Assembly (NCBI GenBank): GCA_018676675.1
Contig: JABHEG010000320.1
Span: forward strand, 1 to 64,000
Direction of reading: 5' to 3'
DNA length: 64,000 bases
From: Lentisphaerota bacterium
Lineage (GTDB): Bacteria; Verrucomicrobiota; Lentisphaeria; Oligosphaerales; JABHEG01
How positions within the stretch are numbered: the first letter of the stretch is position 1; each line of letters starts with the position of its first letter. Below are positions 25,571-34,587 of this stretch, one piece after another. The notes under the pieces are model-generated. The model worked only from the letters and a program-made list of their open reading frames with translations, was not told where the DNA came from and did not search any database. The position numbers and the translations under genes were made by a program.

Positions 25571-25707
25571 CAATGCTATTGACTCTCTCTGCCCCCCGTG
25601 TCTGGCCGAAGAGTCGCCGGGTGGCACCGCCTCCCACATTGTGTGCTTCTCGAGAGTGGGAGGGGCTGCCATGCCGCGACCGTCTCCAGAGAAAGTCAAT
25701 AGCATTG
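25571..25707. mobile_element. 137-bp MITE-like inverted-repeat element, copy 1
   Basis: The element begins CAATGCTATTGACT and ends with its reverse complement. The terminal inverted repeats match at 20 of 21 bases (25571-25591 with 25687-25707). A second inner inverted repeat (CCGCCTCCCAC region with GTGGGAGGGG region) would fold the middle into a hairpin. It is flanked by a perfect 10-bp direct repeat and matches the copy at 36196-36332 at 134 of 137 positions. It encodes no credible protein, so it is probably a non-autonomous transposable element moved by an unseen transposase. It sits about 320 bp upstream of gyrB. Confidence 0.8.
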
Positions 25708-25717
25708 AGGCGCTGCC
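25708..25717. repeat. Right target-site duplication of element copy 1
   Basis: This is an exact copy of the 10 bases at 25561-25570, as expected when a transposase makes a staggered cut. Confidence 0.75.
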
Positions 25718-25756
25718 ACGGCTTGAACGGCGGAGAAACGGGAGAGTTGCCGCGCC

Positions 25757-26452
25757 TCAACGGTCCCCTCCCACCTGACGGAACATGCGGGGCTTCACGA
25801 ACACCGCTGGACGCACATAGATGGGCTCCCACGTCGTGTCCAGTGCCACATCCGGTCCAGGCCAGGGACAGATCGTGTCTGACAGGAAGAACGACGCGTC
25901 AACACTGTCACAGACCATCATGTTCCCCGCCAGAGACGGCAGGACACTCGCCATGGCTTGGCCGTGAACGGTGATGAGCGCCCCCAGCTCAGAACAGTGG
26001 CGCAGCGCGTCTTCCGCATCCCGGACAGCCGGCTCACCCACCGGACATGGTACGCCGTCGTCCAGCACGTACTCCGACAGAATCAGCTGTTCCCGTCGAG
26101 CGTCATGGAGTACGCCGATGGTCCCCGTTCCCCTCCCCGCCGCGGCTTCGGCAGCCAATGCCACGCTGCTCGGGACGCCCCAGCAAGCCGCCCCGCTGGA
26201 GAGACATAGCCCGTGCACAAAGGCGATCCCGACTCGAATCCCGGTGAAGCTCCCCGGTCCGGTGCCGACCACCCAACGCTGGACATCGCCTGGCTCGACC
26301 CCGGCACTGGCGAGAGCTCCCAGAACCCACGGGGCGAGCTCCTGATCGCTCGTACGCCCCGCAAGAGGCCGACGCTCACTCAGGATAATATCCTGCCCTT
26401 GCCGGACAGCCAACGCTGCGCCACACGAGCAATCAAAAGCCGCACAGATCAT
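25757..26452 (-). CDS. tsaB: tRNA N6-threonylcarbamoyladenosine protein TsaB
   Basis: The 231-residue protein has the TsaB/actin-like ATPase-fold signature VVGTGPGSFTGIRVGIAFVHG and an N-terminal FDCSCGAA segment. TsaB is the non-catalytic partner of TsaD in making t6A37 on tRNAs that read ANN codons. Its start overlaps the end of tsaE by 20 nt. It is the last gene of the operon, and the mobile element copy 1 begins to end only 39 nt downstream of its stop. Confidence 0.93.
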   Translation of the reverse strand: MICAAFDCSCGAALAVRQGQDIILSERRPLAGRTSDQELAPWVLGALASAGVEPGDVQRWVVGTGPGSFTGIRVGIAFVHGLCLSSGAACWGVPSSVALAAEAAAGRGTGTIGVLHDARREQLILSEYVLDDGVPCPVGEPAVRDAEDALRHCSELGALITVHGQAMASVLPSLAGNMMVCDSVDASFFLSDTICPWPGPDVALDTTWEPIYVRPAVFVKPRMFRQVGGDR

Positions 26453-26951
26453 GAATCACTCCGGGAAGTTGTATCTCACGCCGGGACTCGGCGACATGGC
26501 TCAGGCGCACGACCACAAGATCCGGAACGCACGACCTGCCAGCCACGCGATCCGGTTGCTCCCCTCCGGAGGGGCACTCCAGCAGCCCGGCGATGCGCTC
26601 AGGCCACTCCACGACCGCGACGGCGTCCGGGGCAAAGAGAAACTCTTCGATGCCGAACGCCAAGGCGTCGTCGTCACACTCGATCCGGTACATGTCAAGA
26701 TGGAAGAGCCAGCTGCCCCCAGGCCGTTCATACTCCTGCACGACCGTGAACGTCGGGCTGGTCACCGGCTCGGTGATCCCGAACCCCCGGGCGAGCCCCC
26801 GACTCAACACGGTCTTGCCAGCCCCCAAGTCGCCATGGAGGGCCACCACACGCCCCAAAGGAAGCACGGCAGCGATCCGAGCTCCCAAGGCCTGTGTTTC
26901 GTCCTCGCTATCAGTTGTGATCGTTACCCAATCCATCGCGTGACTCACCAT
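26433..26951 (-). CDS. tsaE: tRNA threonylcarbamoylation ATPase TsaE
   Basis: The 172-residue protein has the TsaE P-loop LHGDLGAGKTVLSRGLARG, the SPTF switch segment (TSPTFTVVQEY), HLDMYRI and the VVEWPERI block. TsaE powers turnover of the TsaB-TsaD complex during t6A synthesis. The ATG at 26951 lies one base after the thiL stop (TGAGATG), which indicates coupled translation. The region from about residue 135 extends beyond the minimal family length and looks like a variable tail. Confidence 0.94.
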   Translation of the reverse strand: MVSHAMDWVTITTDSEDETQALGARIAAVLPLGRVVALHGDLGAGKTVLSRGLARGFGITEPVTSPTFTVVQEYERPGGSWLFHLDMYRIECDDDALAFGIEEFLFAPDAVAVVEWPERIAGLLECPSGGEQPDRVAGRSCVPDLVVVRLSHVAESRREIQLPGVIHDLCGF

Positions 26952-26952
26952 C

Positions 26953-27873
26953 TCAAACCATCCCAAAATGGTCAAACCCCGACCGCCCCGGGCCTCCTAA
27001 AGCCCCCCCGTTCGCATCCTTCACAGTCCCGGCTTCAGGACCGAACCTCCCGATGCGAGCAAGCGGCGTGTCAGCGAACGGCCACTCCGCCATCAAGGCG
27101 TCGGCCCTGTCCGGGGCCACGGCAAAGAGCAACTCGTAGTCCTCCCCGCCAACCACGGCCTGCTCAACCTTCGCACATGGCGGACGGATTGGGATAGATG
27201 CCAGCTCAAGTTCCACGCCAACCGCGGAAGCCACAGCCATCCTCTGCACATCCAGCAGCACCCCGTCGCTGACATCGATCATGGCTCGGGCAAAGCCTCT
27301 CTCGGCGAGCCACGCACCCTCACCGCAACGTGGCTCGAAAATCAGGTGATGTCCAGACTCAAAAGATGCACCAAAGGCACCGGTGGCGAAGAGCACATCC
27401 CCACACTGTGCCCCCGACCGCAAGCACACTTGGCTCCGGGGAACAGTGCCAAGCACTGTGAGACTGCTGACGTCATCGTGGCACGTACATGCCAAGTCCC
27501 CGCCAATGAGGTGGACGTTGTGGACGTGAGCAAGGTCCAAAACACCCTCGAACAGACCACAGAGCCATGCATCGTCCTGCTCAGGAGCGACTCCAAGAGC
27601 CGTCAGGCAAAAAGTTGGGATCCCTCCCATCGCTGCAATGTCGCTCAGATTCCGAGCCAGGAGCTTACGCCCCACCTGCCGCGGCGTCGCCGCATTGTCG
27701 CCTCGGTTCAGGTAGTGGCGCCCACCAATGACTTGATCCACAGCCACAAGCAGGAGCGTGTCACTGCCGGGGAGGGCAAGAGCAGCACAGTCGTCGCCAG
27801 GGGGAACAACCACATCACCCGGAGGATCGGGCAAGCGCGCGAACAGAGTTTGCAGGAAGCTGTCCTCGGTCAT
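26953..27873 (-). CDS. thiL: Thiamine-monophosphate kinase
   Basis: The 306-residue enzyme phosphorylates thiamine monophosphate to the diphosphate cofactor. ThiL landmarks are PPGDDCAAL (Mg-ATP site), KLLARNLSDIAAMGGIP, LIGGDLA, MIDVSDGVLLDVQRMA and VGGEDYELLFAV. ATG 27873 overlaps the TGA of the reductase gene (ATGA), and the upstream extension of the frame has no family similarity. No other thiamine genes are in the window. Confidence 0.95.
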   Translation of the reverse strand: MTEDSFLQTLFARLPDPPGDVVVPPGDDCAALALPGSDTLLLVAVDQVIGGRHYLNRGDNAATPRQVGRKLLARNLSDIAAMGGIPTFCLTALGVAPEQDDAWLCGLFEGVLDLAHVHNVHLIGGDLACTCHDDVSSLTVLGTVPRSQVCLRSGAQCGDVLFATGAFGASFESGHHLIFEPRCGEGAWLAERGFARAMIDVSDGVLLDVQRMAVASAVGVELELASIPIRPPCAKVEQAVVGGEDYELLFAVAPDRADALMAEWPFADTPLARIGRFGPEAGTVKDANGGALGGPGRSGFDHFGMV

Positions 27874-29318
27874 CCGTCGCCCTTCGGTCCTTCTTCGAGC
27901 GAGTCCAGCTCGTGGCTGTGGGCCGCGAGAGCCATGACGCGCTGAAAGAAACAACGTGCCTGACCAAACTCGCACGTGCCATCGGGTTGGCTCCCCCCGC
28001 AGGCACCATGAATCAGACGCTTCGGACATGCTGAAGGCGAAAGGAAGAAACACTCACGCAGGTGGTCCCGGGGGACGCCGCAGACCCGTTCAACAGCCCC
28101 CGCCAATGACTCACCGATCACCTCGGGCCACCCTTCTCCCAGGAGCGTGGACAGGACCGCGTGCAGGGCGCGGTCCCCCACAGCCGGCTCCGGCAGAGAT
28201 CGGTCGGTCAGGTGGCACTGCTCAGGATCGAACCGGACGGTCTCGCCGTTCAGCAGACCGTCAAAAACATAATAGGCGTCCGAAATCGGTTCGAATGACA
28301 GGAAATTGTGGTAGTCGTTCCAGGCATTGACCCACGTATCAAAGGCGTCGTAGGTCTCAAGCGCTTCGTTGATCCGCATCAGGACCATGTCAAGGTGATG
28401 ACCATCCCGCAGTCCGGCAATCTGAACGCCGTTGTAACCCAGCAAGCGACAACCGGCAACCTGGAGTCCCAGGCGATGCAGTTGAGCAGATAGCGACTGG
28501 GTTGCGTTGACGTTCGACTCACGCTGCAGAACGGCCGCAAAGGAACGAGCGACGTGTACCCCGGGGTGGAGCCCGTCGTGGATCCGCGCAATGTCGTCCA
28601 GCGACAGGAGCGCAAGCCGGGCAATCACGGGATTGCCCACATCACGCATCTGCAGGTACCACTGTAATTCCTGCAGCTTCTTCATGTCCCAGCCGGCATG
28701 CGTGACCAGAAATTCAGACCCCGCATCCAGCTTGCGCATCATCTTGAAGTACTGCAGGTACTGATCCGAGGGATTGTACTTGAACGGGTTCACCCCTGCC
28801 CCCAGGCACAACCCATCCCCGGACGCGCTTGCCAAGCGCAGAATGTCTACGCTGTCCAGGTAGCCTGCTGGGTACGGAGGCACACGCCCTCCCGAACGAC
28901 CGGTAGCCGTGTGCTTCTCCGAACGATCCCCAGTGACAGCCACAATGCTGCGGATCCCCTCCGAGCGTGCACGGGCCAGGATCTCGCGAATGCGCTCCTC
29001 TGAGGACCCCTTCCCCGAGAGATACACAACCGGAGGCTTACCGCTGGCCTCAGCCAGCCGAGCGGCCGTTTCTACCGGATCATGCGTGTCCTCGGTGCGC
29101 AGACGATCAGTCACCGCCATCCCGACCACTTCAGGCACGTCCGAGATCTTGCGGGCAACCGAACGGGCAAGCGTAAGACTGGCCTCCAACGGCTGCTCCA
29201 AAGGAGACGTGTTGCACTCAATGAGCAGGAAGAACTCACCGTTCCGAAGGCGGGAGACCAGTGGGTTGTCACCACTGAAGTCCATACTGAACTGTAACGG
29301 CGTCTGCGACGACTCCAA
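27870..29318 (-). CDS. Methylenetetrahydrofolate reductase-like protein with C-terminal MetV-like domain
   Basis: The 482-residue protein combines a MetF-like barrel at about 12-320 with a Cys-rich C-terminal domain. The barrel has FFLLIECNTSP, a GVNPFKYNP loop and FLVTHAGWD where classic MetF has a QTQ-type motif. The tail has CPKRLIHGACGG and nearby Cys residues, as in PF12225, the MetV family of acetogens. It may reduce methylene-tetrahydrofolate using a metal or iron-sulfur partner rather than simple NADH; this is inference. The listed start is a TTG nine bases after GGAAAGG; ATG 29285 is the alternative. It heads a tight operon with thiL, tsaE and tsaB. Confidence 0.8.
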   Translation of the reverse strand: MESSQTPLQFSMDFSGDNPLVSRLRNGEFFLLIECNTSPLEQPLEASLTLARSVARKISDVPEVVGMAVTDRLRTEDTHDPVETAARLAEASGKPPVVYLSGKGSSEERIREILARARSEGIRSIVAVTGDRSEKHTATGRSGGRVPPYPAGYLDSVDILRLASASGDGLCLGAGVNPFKYNPSDQYLQYFKMMRKLDAGSEFLVTHAGWDMKKLQELQWYLQMRDVGNPVIARLALLSLDDIARIHDGLHPGVHVARSFAAVLQRESNVNATQSLSAQLHRLGLQVAGCRLLGYNGVQIAGLRDGHHLDMVLMRINEALETYDAFDTWVNAWNDYHNFLSFEPISDAYYVFDGLLNGETVRFDPEQCHLTDRSLPEPAVGDRALHAVLSTLLGEGWPEVIGESLAGAVERVCGVPRDHLRECFFLSPSACPKRLIHGACGGSQPDGTCEFGQARCFFQRVMALAAHSHELDSLEEGPKGDG

Positions 29319-29495
29319 AGCAACGTGCCTTTCCGGGATGGAAGCTCGACCATGCCCCGTCTCTGAATCGTCAGTGGGCGGCCAAGGAAGGGCGGCCTGA
29401 AAACGGCCCCAGAATCAACGCTCGACGGGTGGTGAGAATATAGTGATTTGTGCGGCTTTCGCAACGCGAAAGGAGCAGGCCGAGTCCCTGGCGTG

Positions 29496-31190
29496 TCACA
29501 CGCGGAAAAGCGCCCCCAGGCGACGGCCGAGAAGACAGGACGCAACCAGCAGAGACGTCCCGAGAAAAACCATGGTCCAAAGGCCGAGAGCAGCAGCCAG
29601 TGCCTGCCCCTGCCCCAGGAGCATGGAGAGCTCATAGATGGCCTTCGTGATGGGGAAGAAAGCCGATTTCTGGGCCAGGATCAACGAGTCAGAGACCTCA
29701 AGCATTGAGAAACTGAAAGCCAGAATCCCCCCGGCAATCAGGTTGGCGGCGATCAGGGGAGCGGTGATCCGGCGGAACGATACCCATGGAGTCGCCCCAA
29801 GGTTCGCTGCCGCCTCCTCGAAGCCCTCTGATGTCTGCTGAAGTCCGGCGACCGCGGCCCGGACGACATACGGCAGACGCCGGACAGCATACGCCACAAT
29901 GAGCAGGACGGTTGGGTCCTCGATCGGGTTCAGGAAGTGGAAAAAACGGCCCTTCTGGGACATGGCGACATAACCGAAGGCCAGCACAAGTCCCGGCACG
30001 GCTAACGGCATCATGGCCAGCCCGTCCAACAGCCAGGCAAAACGCACACGAGAACGTACGACGAGAAACGCGATCAGGACGCCCACCAGCAGAGCGACAG
30101 CTGTCGCCACCGACGCGTAACGCACGCTGTTCAAGATACTGGGCACGGTAAGGTTGTGCCCGAGGGCCGCGGCAGCATGCTCAAGAGTCAGGCCCGTTGG
30201 CGCGACGGTTCGGTACCAGCACTTTCCCACGGCGATCCCCAGGACCCCAAGGTGAGGCAGCAACGCCAGCAGAACCAAGCTTGAGAAGATCGCCGCCACT
30301 CCGAGGCTCGCGCCCCCTCGCAGGCGGACCTGGTGCGACGCCACCGTTGCCTTGGACATCATCGCGTAGCCACGACGGCCGAAGCCCACGCGGACCAGTA
30401 CATACATCAATGCCGCCGCCGCCATCATGACCATGACCAGCGCATAGGGCATGGAGCTATCACCAATCTCGTTGATCCCATGGAAGATCTGGACCGATGT
30501 AACTCGATCGAAGTTGAACATCAGCGGCGTGCCAAGCTCCGTAAAGCTCCAAATGAACACGATGGCACTGCCGGCAAAGATCCCCGGCAGTACCAACGGC
30601 AACGTGATACGCCGAAAACGCTGGCTGCCGACGCACCCCAGATTGGCAGCTGCCTCGTGCAGCAATGGATCAACATTGGCAAACGCGGCCACCGCGTTGA
30701 GGTAGAGCACGGGGAACAGGTGCAGCGCTTCGACCAGCACAATGCCGAGAAAGCCGCCCCCTCCCAACCAGTCAACGGCCTGTTCAGGCGCGAGGAAACC
30801 AACGGCCGCCAACCCCGCATTCAAGGCGCCGTACTGACCGAACACACGCTGCATCCCCAACGCGCCGACGAACGGAGGGAGGATGAGCGGAAGCAACAGT
30901 CCAGCCACGAGGATGCGCTTACCGACGAACTCGAAGCGATCGGCCAGCCAGGCCAGAGGTACAGCAATGAGGAGACAAACAGACGTCGTGCAGACTGCAA
31001 TGAGCAAGGAGTTGAGCAGACCTTCCAAATAGAGGGGATTACGGAAGACCTCTCGCAGGTAGACGACCGTCAGGCGCCCCTCTGTGTCCGTCACTCCCCC
31101 TCGCAGGACCTGAACGATCGGGGTGACGAAGAAGGCCACAAAGAACAGAATCACAATTGCTTGTAGGAGGACAAGCGGAACGCGCCGCAT
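29496..31190 (-). CDS. Iron(III)-type ABC transporter permease with two fused permease domains
   Basis: The 564-residue protein has about 12 membrane helices and two binding-protein-dependent permease domains. Each carries an EAA loop: EAAANLGCVGSQRFRRITLP and EAAANLGATPWVSFRRITAP. This duplicated layout is typical of FbpB/SfuB ferric iron permeases and also ThiP. The needed ATPase and solute-binding protein are not adjacent, so substrate cannot be assigned. The gene is divergent from the metallophosphoesterase gene at 31417, and TACAAT near 31307-31312 may be its -10 element. Confidence 0.9.
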   Translation of the reverse strand: MRRVPLVLLQAIVILFFVAFFVTPIVQVLRGGVTDTEGRLTVVYLREVFRNPLYLEGLLNSLLIAVCTTSVCLLIAVPLAWLADRFEFVGKRILVAGLLLPLILPPFVGALGMQRVFGQYGALNAGLAAVGFLAPEQAVDWLGGGGFLGIVLVEALHLFPVLYLNAVAAFANVDPLLHEAAANLGCVGSQRFRRITLPLVLPGIFAGSAIVFIWSFTELGTPLMFNFDRVTSVQIFHGINEIGDSSMPYALVMVMMAAAALMYVLVRVGFGRRGYAMMSKATVASHQVRLRGGASLGVAAIFSSLVLLALLPHLGVLGIAVGKCWYRTVAPTGLTLEHAAAALGHNLTVPSILNSVRYASVATAVALLVGVLIAFLVVRSRVRFAWLLDGLAMMPLAVPGLVLAFGYVAMSQKGRFFHFLNPIEDPTVLLIVAYAVRRLPYVVRAAVAGLQQTSEGFEEAAANLGATPWVSFRRITAPLIAANLIAGGILAFSFSMLEVSDSLILAQKSAFFPITKAIYELSMLLGQGQALAAALGLWTMVFLGTSLLVASCLLGRRLGALFRV

Positions 31191-31302
31191 CAGCTCACCA
31201 TTACCTCACTGCAGACTTCAGACCAACACCGCCGATACTGTACACAGTCAAGCGCGCAGGACGAACCACAACCGGGGCGTTGCGTCTCGGCCTCAGGCCG
31301 AT

Positions 31303-31331
31303 TTGGCATTGTAGCCACAATCGCCTACTGT
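31303..31331 (+). promoter_or_regulatory. Possible sigma70 promoter for the phosphoesterase gene
   Basis: TTGGCA (31303-31308) and TACTGT (31326-31331) are separated by 17 bases, about 85 bp upstream of ATG 31417. The -35 is good and the -10 is weak. Confidence 0.35.
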
Positions 31332-31416
31332 ATGACGTCATGCTCGTGGGAGGGCAATGCGACGAAGCCACGGAGGCTTTGGAGTCCGAAGTTTAGAGAT
31401 CAGGGGAGTCGGTCTG

Positions 31417-32154
31417 ATGAAAAGAGTTGGGCTGTTCAGTGACATCCATGCCAATTTGGCCGCGCTGACTGCGATCGTGGACTGCCTGGACGAAGCAGGA
31501 TGCGACACGCTGATCTGCTGCGGGGACACCGTCGGGTACGGTCCCCAACCAGTCGAGTGCGTACACCTCCTCCGTGAACGTGAAATCCCCTGTGTCCTCG
31601 GCAACCATGACCATTACGTGACACTCGTGATGGACCCTCGGCTTGAACGCCTGCGCGAAGACGTGCGCTTGACCATCCTCTGGAGTCAGGAACAGATGTC
31701 GATGGATGACCTGCGGTGGATCGCTCAGCTCCCGAGAAAGCTGGATTTCGATGGGTTCGGCGTGGTCCATGGCGCCTTCGGTCCCAAGCAGTGGCTCTAT
31801 CTCACCAACGAGGCCTCCATCGCCTACAACTTCAAGTACCAGGAGCCCCCTCTCGGTTTCTGTGGCCACAGCCACGTCCCTTTGATGGCCACGATCGTCC
31901 CTGACATGCCTCCGACCATCAACTACCTCAAAGGGAGCAGCCCCATCCCTGCGGACGCCAAGACGATGGTCAACGTCGGATCGGTCGGGCAGCCTCGAGA
32001 CTACGACCCACGGGCCATGTGTGTCATCTATGACGTCGAAGAACAGACGATCACGCCCAAACGCGTCCCCTATGATATCGAGGCAACTCAGGCCCTTATG
32101 CGTGAGAACGACCTACCGGAGCGGTCAATTGTCCGGATCGAGTTGGGCAGGTAG
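31417..32154 (+). CDS. YfcE/MJ0936-type metallophosphoesterase
   Basis: The 245-residue protein has the calcineurin-like metal motifs FSDIHAN, CCGDTVGYG, LGNHD, VHGAFG and GHSHVP, with all ligands present. Members hydrolyse phosphodiesters or phosphomonoesters; the substrate is not predictable. ATG 31417 is chosen because GGGGAG precedes it and the conserved strand starts immediately. It is followed at 32317 by a second phosphoesterase and then an rRNA methyltransferase gene on the same strand. Confidence 0.92.
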   Translation: MKRVGLFSDIHANLAALTAIVDCLDEAGCDTLICCGDTVGYGPQPVECVHLLREREIPCVLGNHDHYVTLVMDPRLERLREDVRLTILWSQEQMSMDDLRWIAQLPRKLDFDGFGVVHGAFGPKQWLYLTNEASIAYNFKYQEPPLGFCGHSHVPLMATIVPDMPPTINYLKGSSPIPADAKTMVNVGSVGQPRDYDPRAMCVIYDVEEQTITPKRVPYDIEATQALMRENDLPERSIVRIELGR

Positions 32155-32316
32155 CCAGCCACACTCTGGGCCCCCGACCGCCCCCGTCCTGTCCCCACTC
32201 GCCCCCCTGTGGAGCACGCACGTCGGACTCCGGGCAAATCCGCGGCACCGCGGTACATTACGCCCTGCTCCATGTAGCCGACAGAAGCCCACCATCAGGA
32301 ACGGCACCCCGTCTCG

Positions 32317-33132
32317 ATGCGCCTACTCCCCAAGCTCACAGACCAATGGCTGAGAACGGGACCACGCAGGAACACCAAAACGGGAGACTCCGCTTTCCTC
32401 GCCCAGGTATTTGAGCTACGCGTCGGCCAATCCCCGTCAGCCGGCCAACGAATCGTCTTCTTCTCTGACCTGCACTGGGACAACAACACCGAGCGCGGAG
32501 CCGAGGACCTCGTCCAGGGAATCAACCAGCTTGCCGGGGACTGGATCATCTTCGGTGGCGACCTTTCCCGTTACCAGGAACAGGTCCCCTCAGCTCTGCG
32601 AATTCTGGCCGCTATGGAAGCACGTCGGAACAAGCTCGCAGTGCCCGGAAACCGGGAGAGCATCCACTCCTGGCTGTCGGATGCCGACTGGAGGGAACGT
32701 TACGAGGCCGCGGGTTTCCACTACCTGCGGAACACCGTCCTGAGACCACCAGGCAAGAACGCCCCTATTTTCGTGGGCATCGACGATTGTCGGTTCGGTG
32801 ATGTCGACTTGAGCTGCGTCCCTGAGTCTGAGGCGTTCACCGTCCTCATCAGCCATTCCCCTGATTCTGTGGGCCGCTCAGCCACTCGTTTCATCGGCCA
32901 CCTCGTGCTTGCAGGGCACACCCATGGAGGCCAAATCCGCTTGCCGGTGATCGGCCCGCTCTTCACCTCCTCCGCCTACTGGCGTACCTTTGATATGGGC
33001 TGGTACCAACGCCACGGCGATGGAACGCGGATGTACATTACCACCGGCACCGGTGTGGCCGGCTCAGGGCTACTGAGGCGTCGTCTGCTGTGCCCGCCGG
33101 AAATTGTTGCCATCGATCTTGTTGCCGGATAG
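32317..33132 (+). CDS. Calcineurin-like phosphoesterase with an altered catalytic motif
   Basis: The 271-residue protein has metal motifs Asp51-x-His53 (FSDLHWD), GGDLSR with Asp82, LISHSPD and GHTHGGQ, resembling YkuE-type phosphoesterases. The block normally reading GNHE is GNRE: Asn112 is kept but the catalytic His is Arg113. Turnover may be slow, or another residue may protonate the leaving group. No signal peptide or membrane anchor is seen. It ends 13 nt before the methyltransferase start, so the two are probably co-transcribed. Confidence 0.88.
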   Translation: MRLLPKLTDQWLRTGPRRNTKTGDSAFLAQVFELRVGQSPSAGQRIVFFSDLHWDNNTERGAEDLVQGINQLAGDWIIFGGDLSRYQEQVPSALRILAAMEARRNKLAVPGNRESIHSWLSDADWRERYEAAGFHYLRNTVLRPPGKNAPIFVGIDDCRFGDVDLSCVPESEAFTVLISHSPDSVGRSATRFIGHLVLAGHTHGGQIRLPVIGPLFTSSAYWRTFDMGWYQRHGDGTRMYITTGTGVAGSGLLRRRLLCPPEIVAIDLVAG

Positions 33133-33145
33133 GTCCAACACCATT

Positions 33146-34519
33146 ATGCCCACTCCCTCGCGTAAGAACGACTCGCAGGCCAGAGCGTGCGCTCACGCTG
33201 TCAACGAAATCCTCTGGACGACCCTCGCCTACGGCCGCCCCACCGACCGCGCGCTCAATGCGTTCCTGCGCGCCAACAAACAGTACGGCTCGCGGGACCG
33301 ACGACTTACCAGCCACATGGTCTTCGCTGTCCTGCGTTGGTGGGGCTGGCTGGCGCGCCTGGCCCCCAGACCGTTCCAGGACGCTCTGAAGAGAGTCGGT
33401 GCCAATCCCGACTCCTATCAACAGCGCCCTGAACCCGCTCCCCAGGGCGACAGTCGAGCCTGGTCGCAAATCCTGCTGGGAGCGCACGTCCTGGAAAACT
33501 CACACCGTCCCGACATTGCCCGTGTGTGGGCAGGGCACATCCAGCGGCGGTCACCAAAGCCCTTCACCGAGGACGACGCCCTCCCGTTTCGTGCACGAGA
33601 ACTCGCCAAGCGCCTCGGGGTCAACCTGGCGGGACTGCGCGAAGGCCAGCTGGTGCCGAAGTGGGCGGCCGCCGAGATCCCGCACTCATTGCCGAAGGGA
33701 GAGACCCTCTCCTGGCTCCAACGCCGGCCACCGGTCTGGTTGCGTGCACAAACCGATGCGGTGCCCAAGCTCCTCGTTCAGTTGCGCAAGGCCGAGCTTG
33801 AGCCGGAGCGGCACGCCCAGATGGCCCGAGCCATCCGGATCGGTCATCCGCGGACGAACCTGCGGACGTTGGACAGCTTCCGCAAAGGCGCGTTTGAGGT
33901 CCAGGATCTGGCATCCCAGGTTGTGGCCCACGTGTGCGCCCCTAAACCTGGCCAGCGCTGGTGGGATGCCTGCGCCGGAGCCGGCGGCAAGACACTCCAC
34001 TTGGCTGACCTGATGCAGAGCAAGGGAACAGTCCTGGCCACAGACATCCGCACCCGCAAGCTCGAAGACCTCCGCAAGCGCGCCCGACGGGCCGGCTTCT
34101 CAAACATCCAGTGTCGTGAGTGGAGAGGCGATGCAGTCTCCCGCAAACGCGCCACCTTCGACGGCATCCTCGTTGACGCCCCATGCACCTGCTCCGGAAC
34201 CTGGCGCCGCAATCCTGACGGTCGCTGGACGACGTCGCTCAGAGACGTCACGGAAATGGCCGAACGCCAGCTTGGGCTTCTCACCAGCGCGGCCACCGGC
34301 CTGCGCTCCGGCGGGATAATCGTCTACGCAACCTGCTCCATGTTTGCCCAGGAGAACACCGGCGTGGTGGAGGCTTTCCTGGCCAAACACGCGGCATTTG
34401 CGCTGGATCCCTTCACTGATCCGCTAACCGGCAAGAACTGCGACGGCACGCGCCTGATCGCCCCCTGGGAAGGGGACTGCGACACCATGTTCGTTGCGCG
34501 GTTCAGACACAGCGGATGA
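33146..34519 (+). CDS. RsmB/NSUN-family rRNA cytosine-C5 methyltransferase
   Basis: The 457-residue enzyme has an N-terminal NusB-like helical region and a C-terminal SAM-dependent methyltransferase domain. Key blocks are DACAGAGGKTLHLA (SAM binding), motif IV VDAPCTCSGTWRR with one catalytic Cys (about residue 340) and motif VI YATCSMFAQEN with the second (about 395). RsmB methylates C967 of 16S rRNA, but NSUN-family paralogues modify other sites, so the gene symbol is left open. ATG 33146 follows the phosphoesterase stop by 13 nt. Confidence 0.9.
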   Translation: MPTPSRKNDSQARACAHAVNEILWTTLAYGRPTDRALNAFLRANKQYGSRDRRLTSHMVFAVLRWWGWLARLAPRPFQDALKRVGANPDSYQQRPEPAPQGDSRAWSQILLGAHVLENSHRPDIARVWAGHIQRRSPKPFTEDDALPFRARELAKRLGVNLAGLREGQLVPKWAAAEIPHSLPKGETLSWLQRRPPVWLRAQTDAVPKLLVQLRKAELEPERHAQMARAIRIGHPRTNLRTLDSFRKGAFEVQDLASQVVAHVCAPKPGQRWWDACAGAGGKTLHLADLMQSKGTVLATDIRTRKLEDLRKRARRAGFSNIQCREWRGDAVSRKRATFDGILVDAPCTCSGTWRRNPDGRWTTSLRDVTEMAERQLGLLTSAATGLRSGGIIVYATCSMFAQENTGVVEAFLAKHAAFALDPFTDPLTGKNCDGTRLIAPWEGDCDTMFVARFRHSG

Positions 34520-34587
34520 CAGAATAGAGAACAAGGCAGAACGACACGCAGAACACCATCATCCAACCGGCAGTAAGGAGACCCAAG

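Noticed and set aside
25573..25974. Open frames crossing the mobile element
   Set aside because: They read through inverted repeats into antisense tsaB and differ between the two copies; the element looks non-coding.
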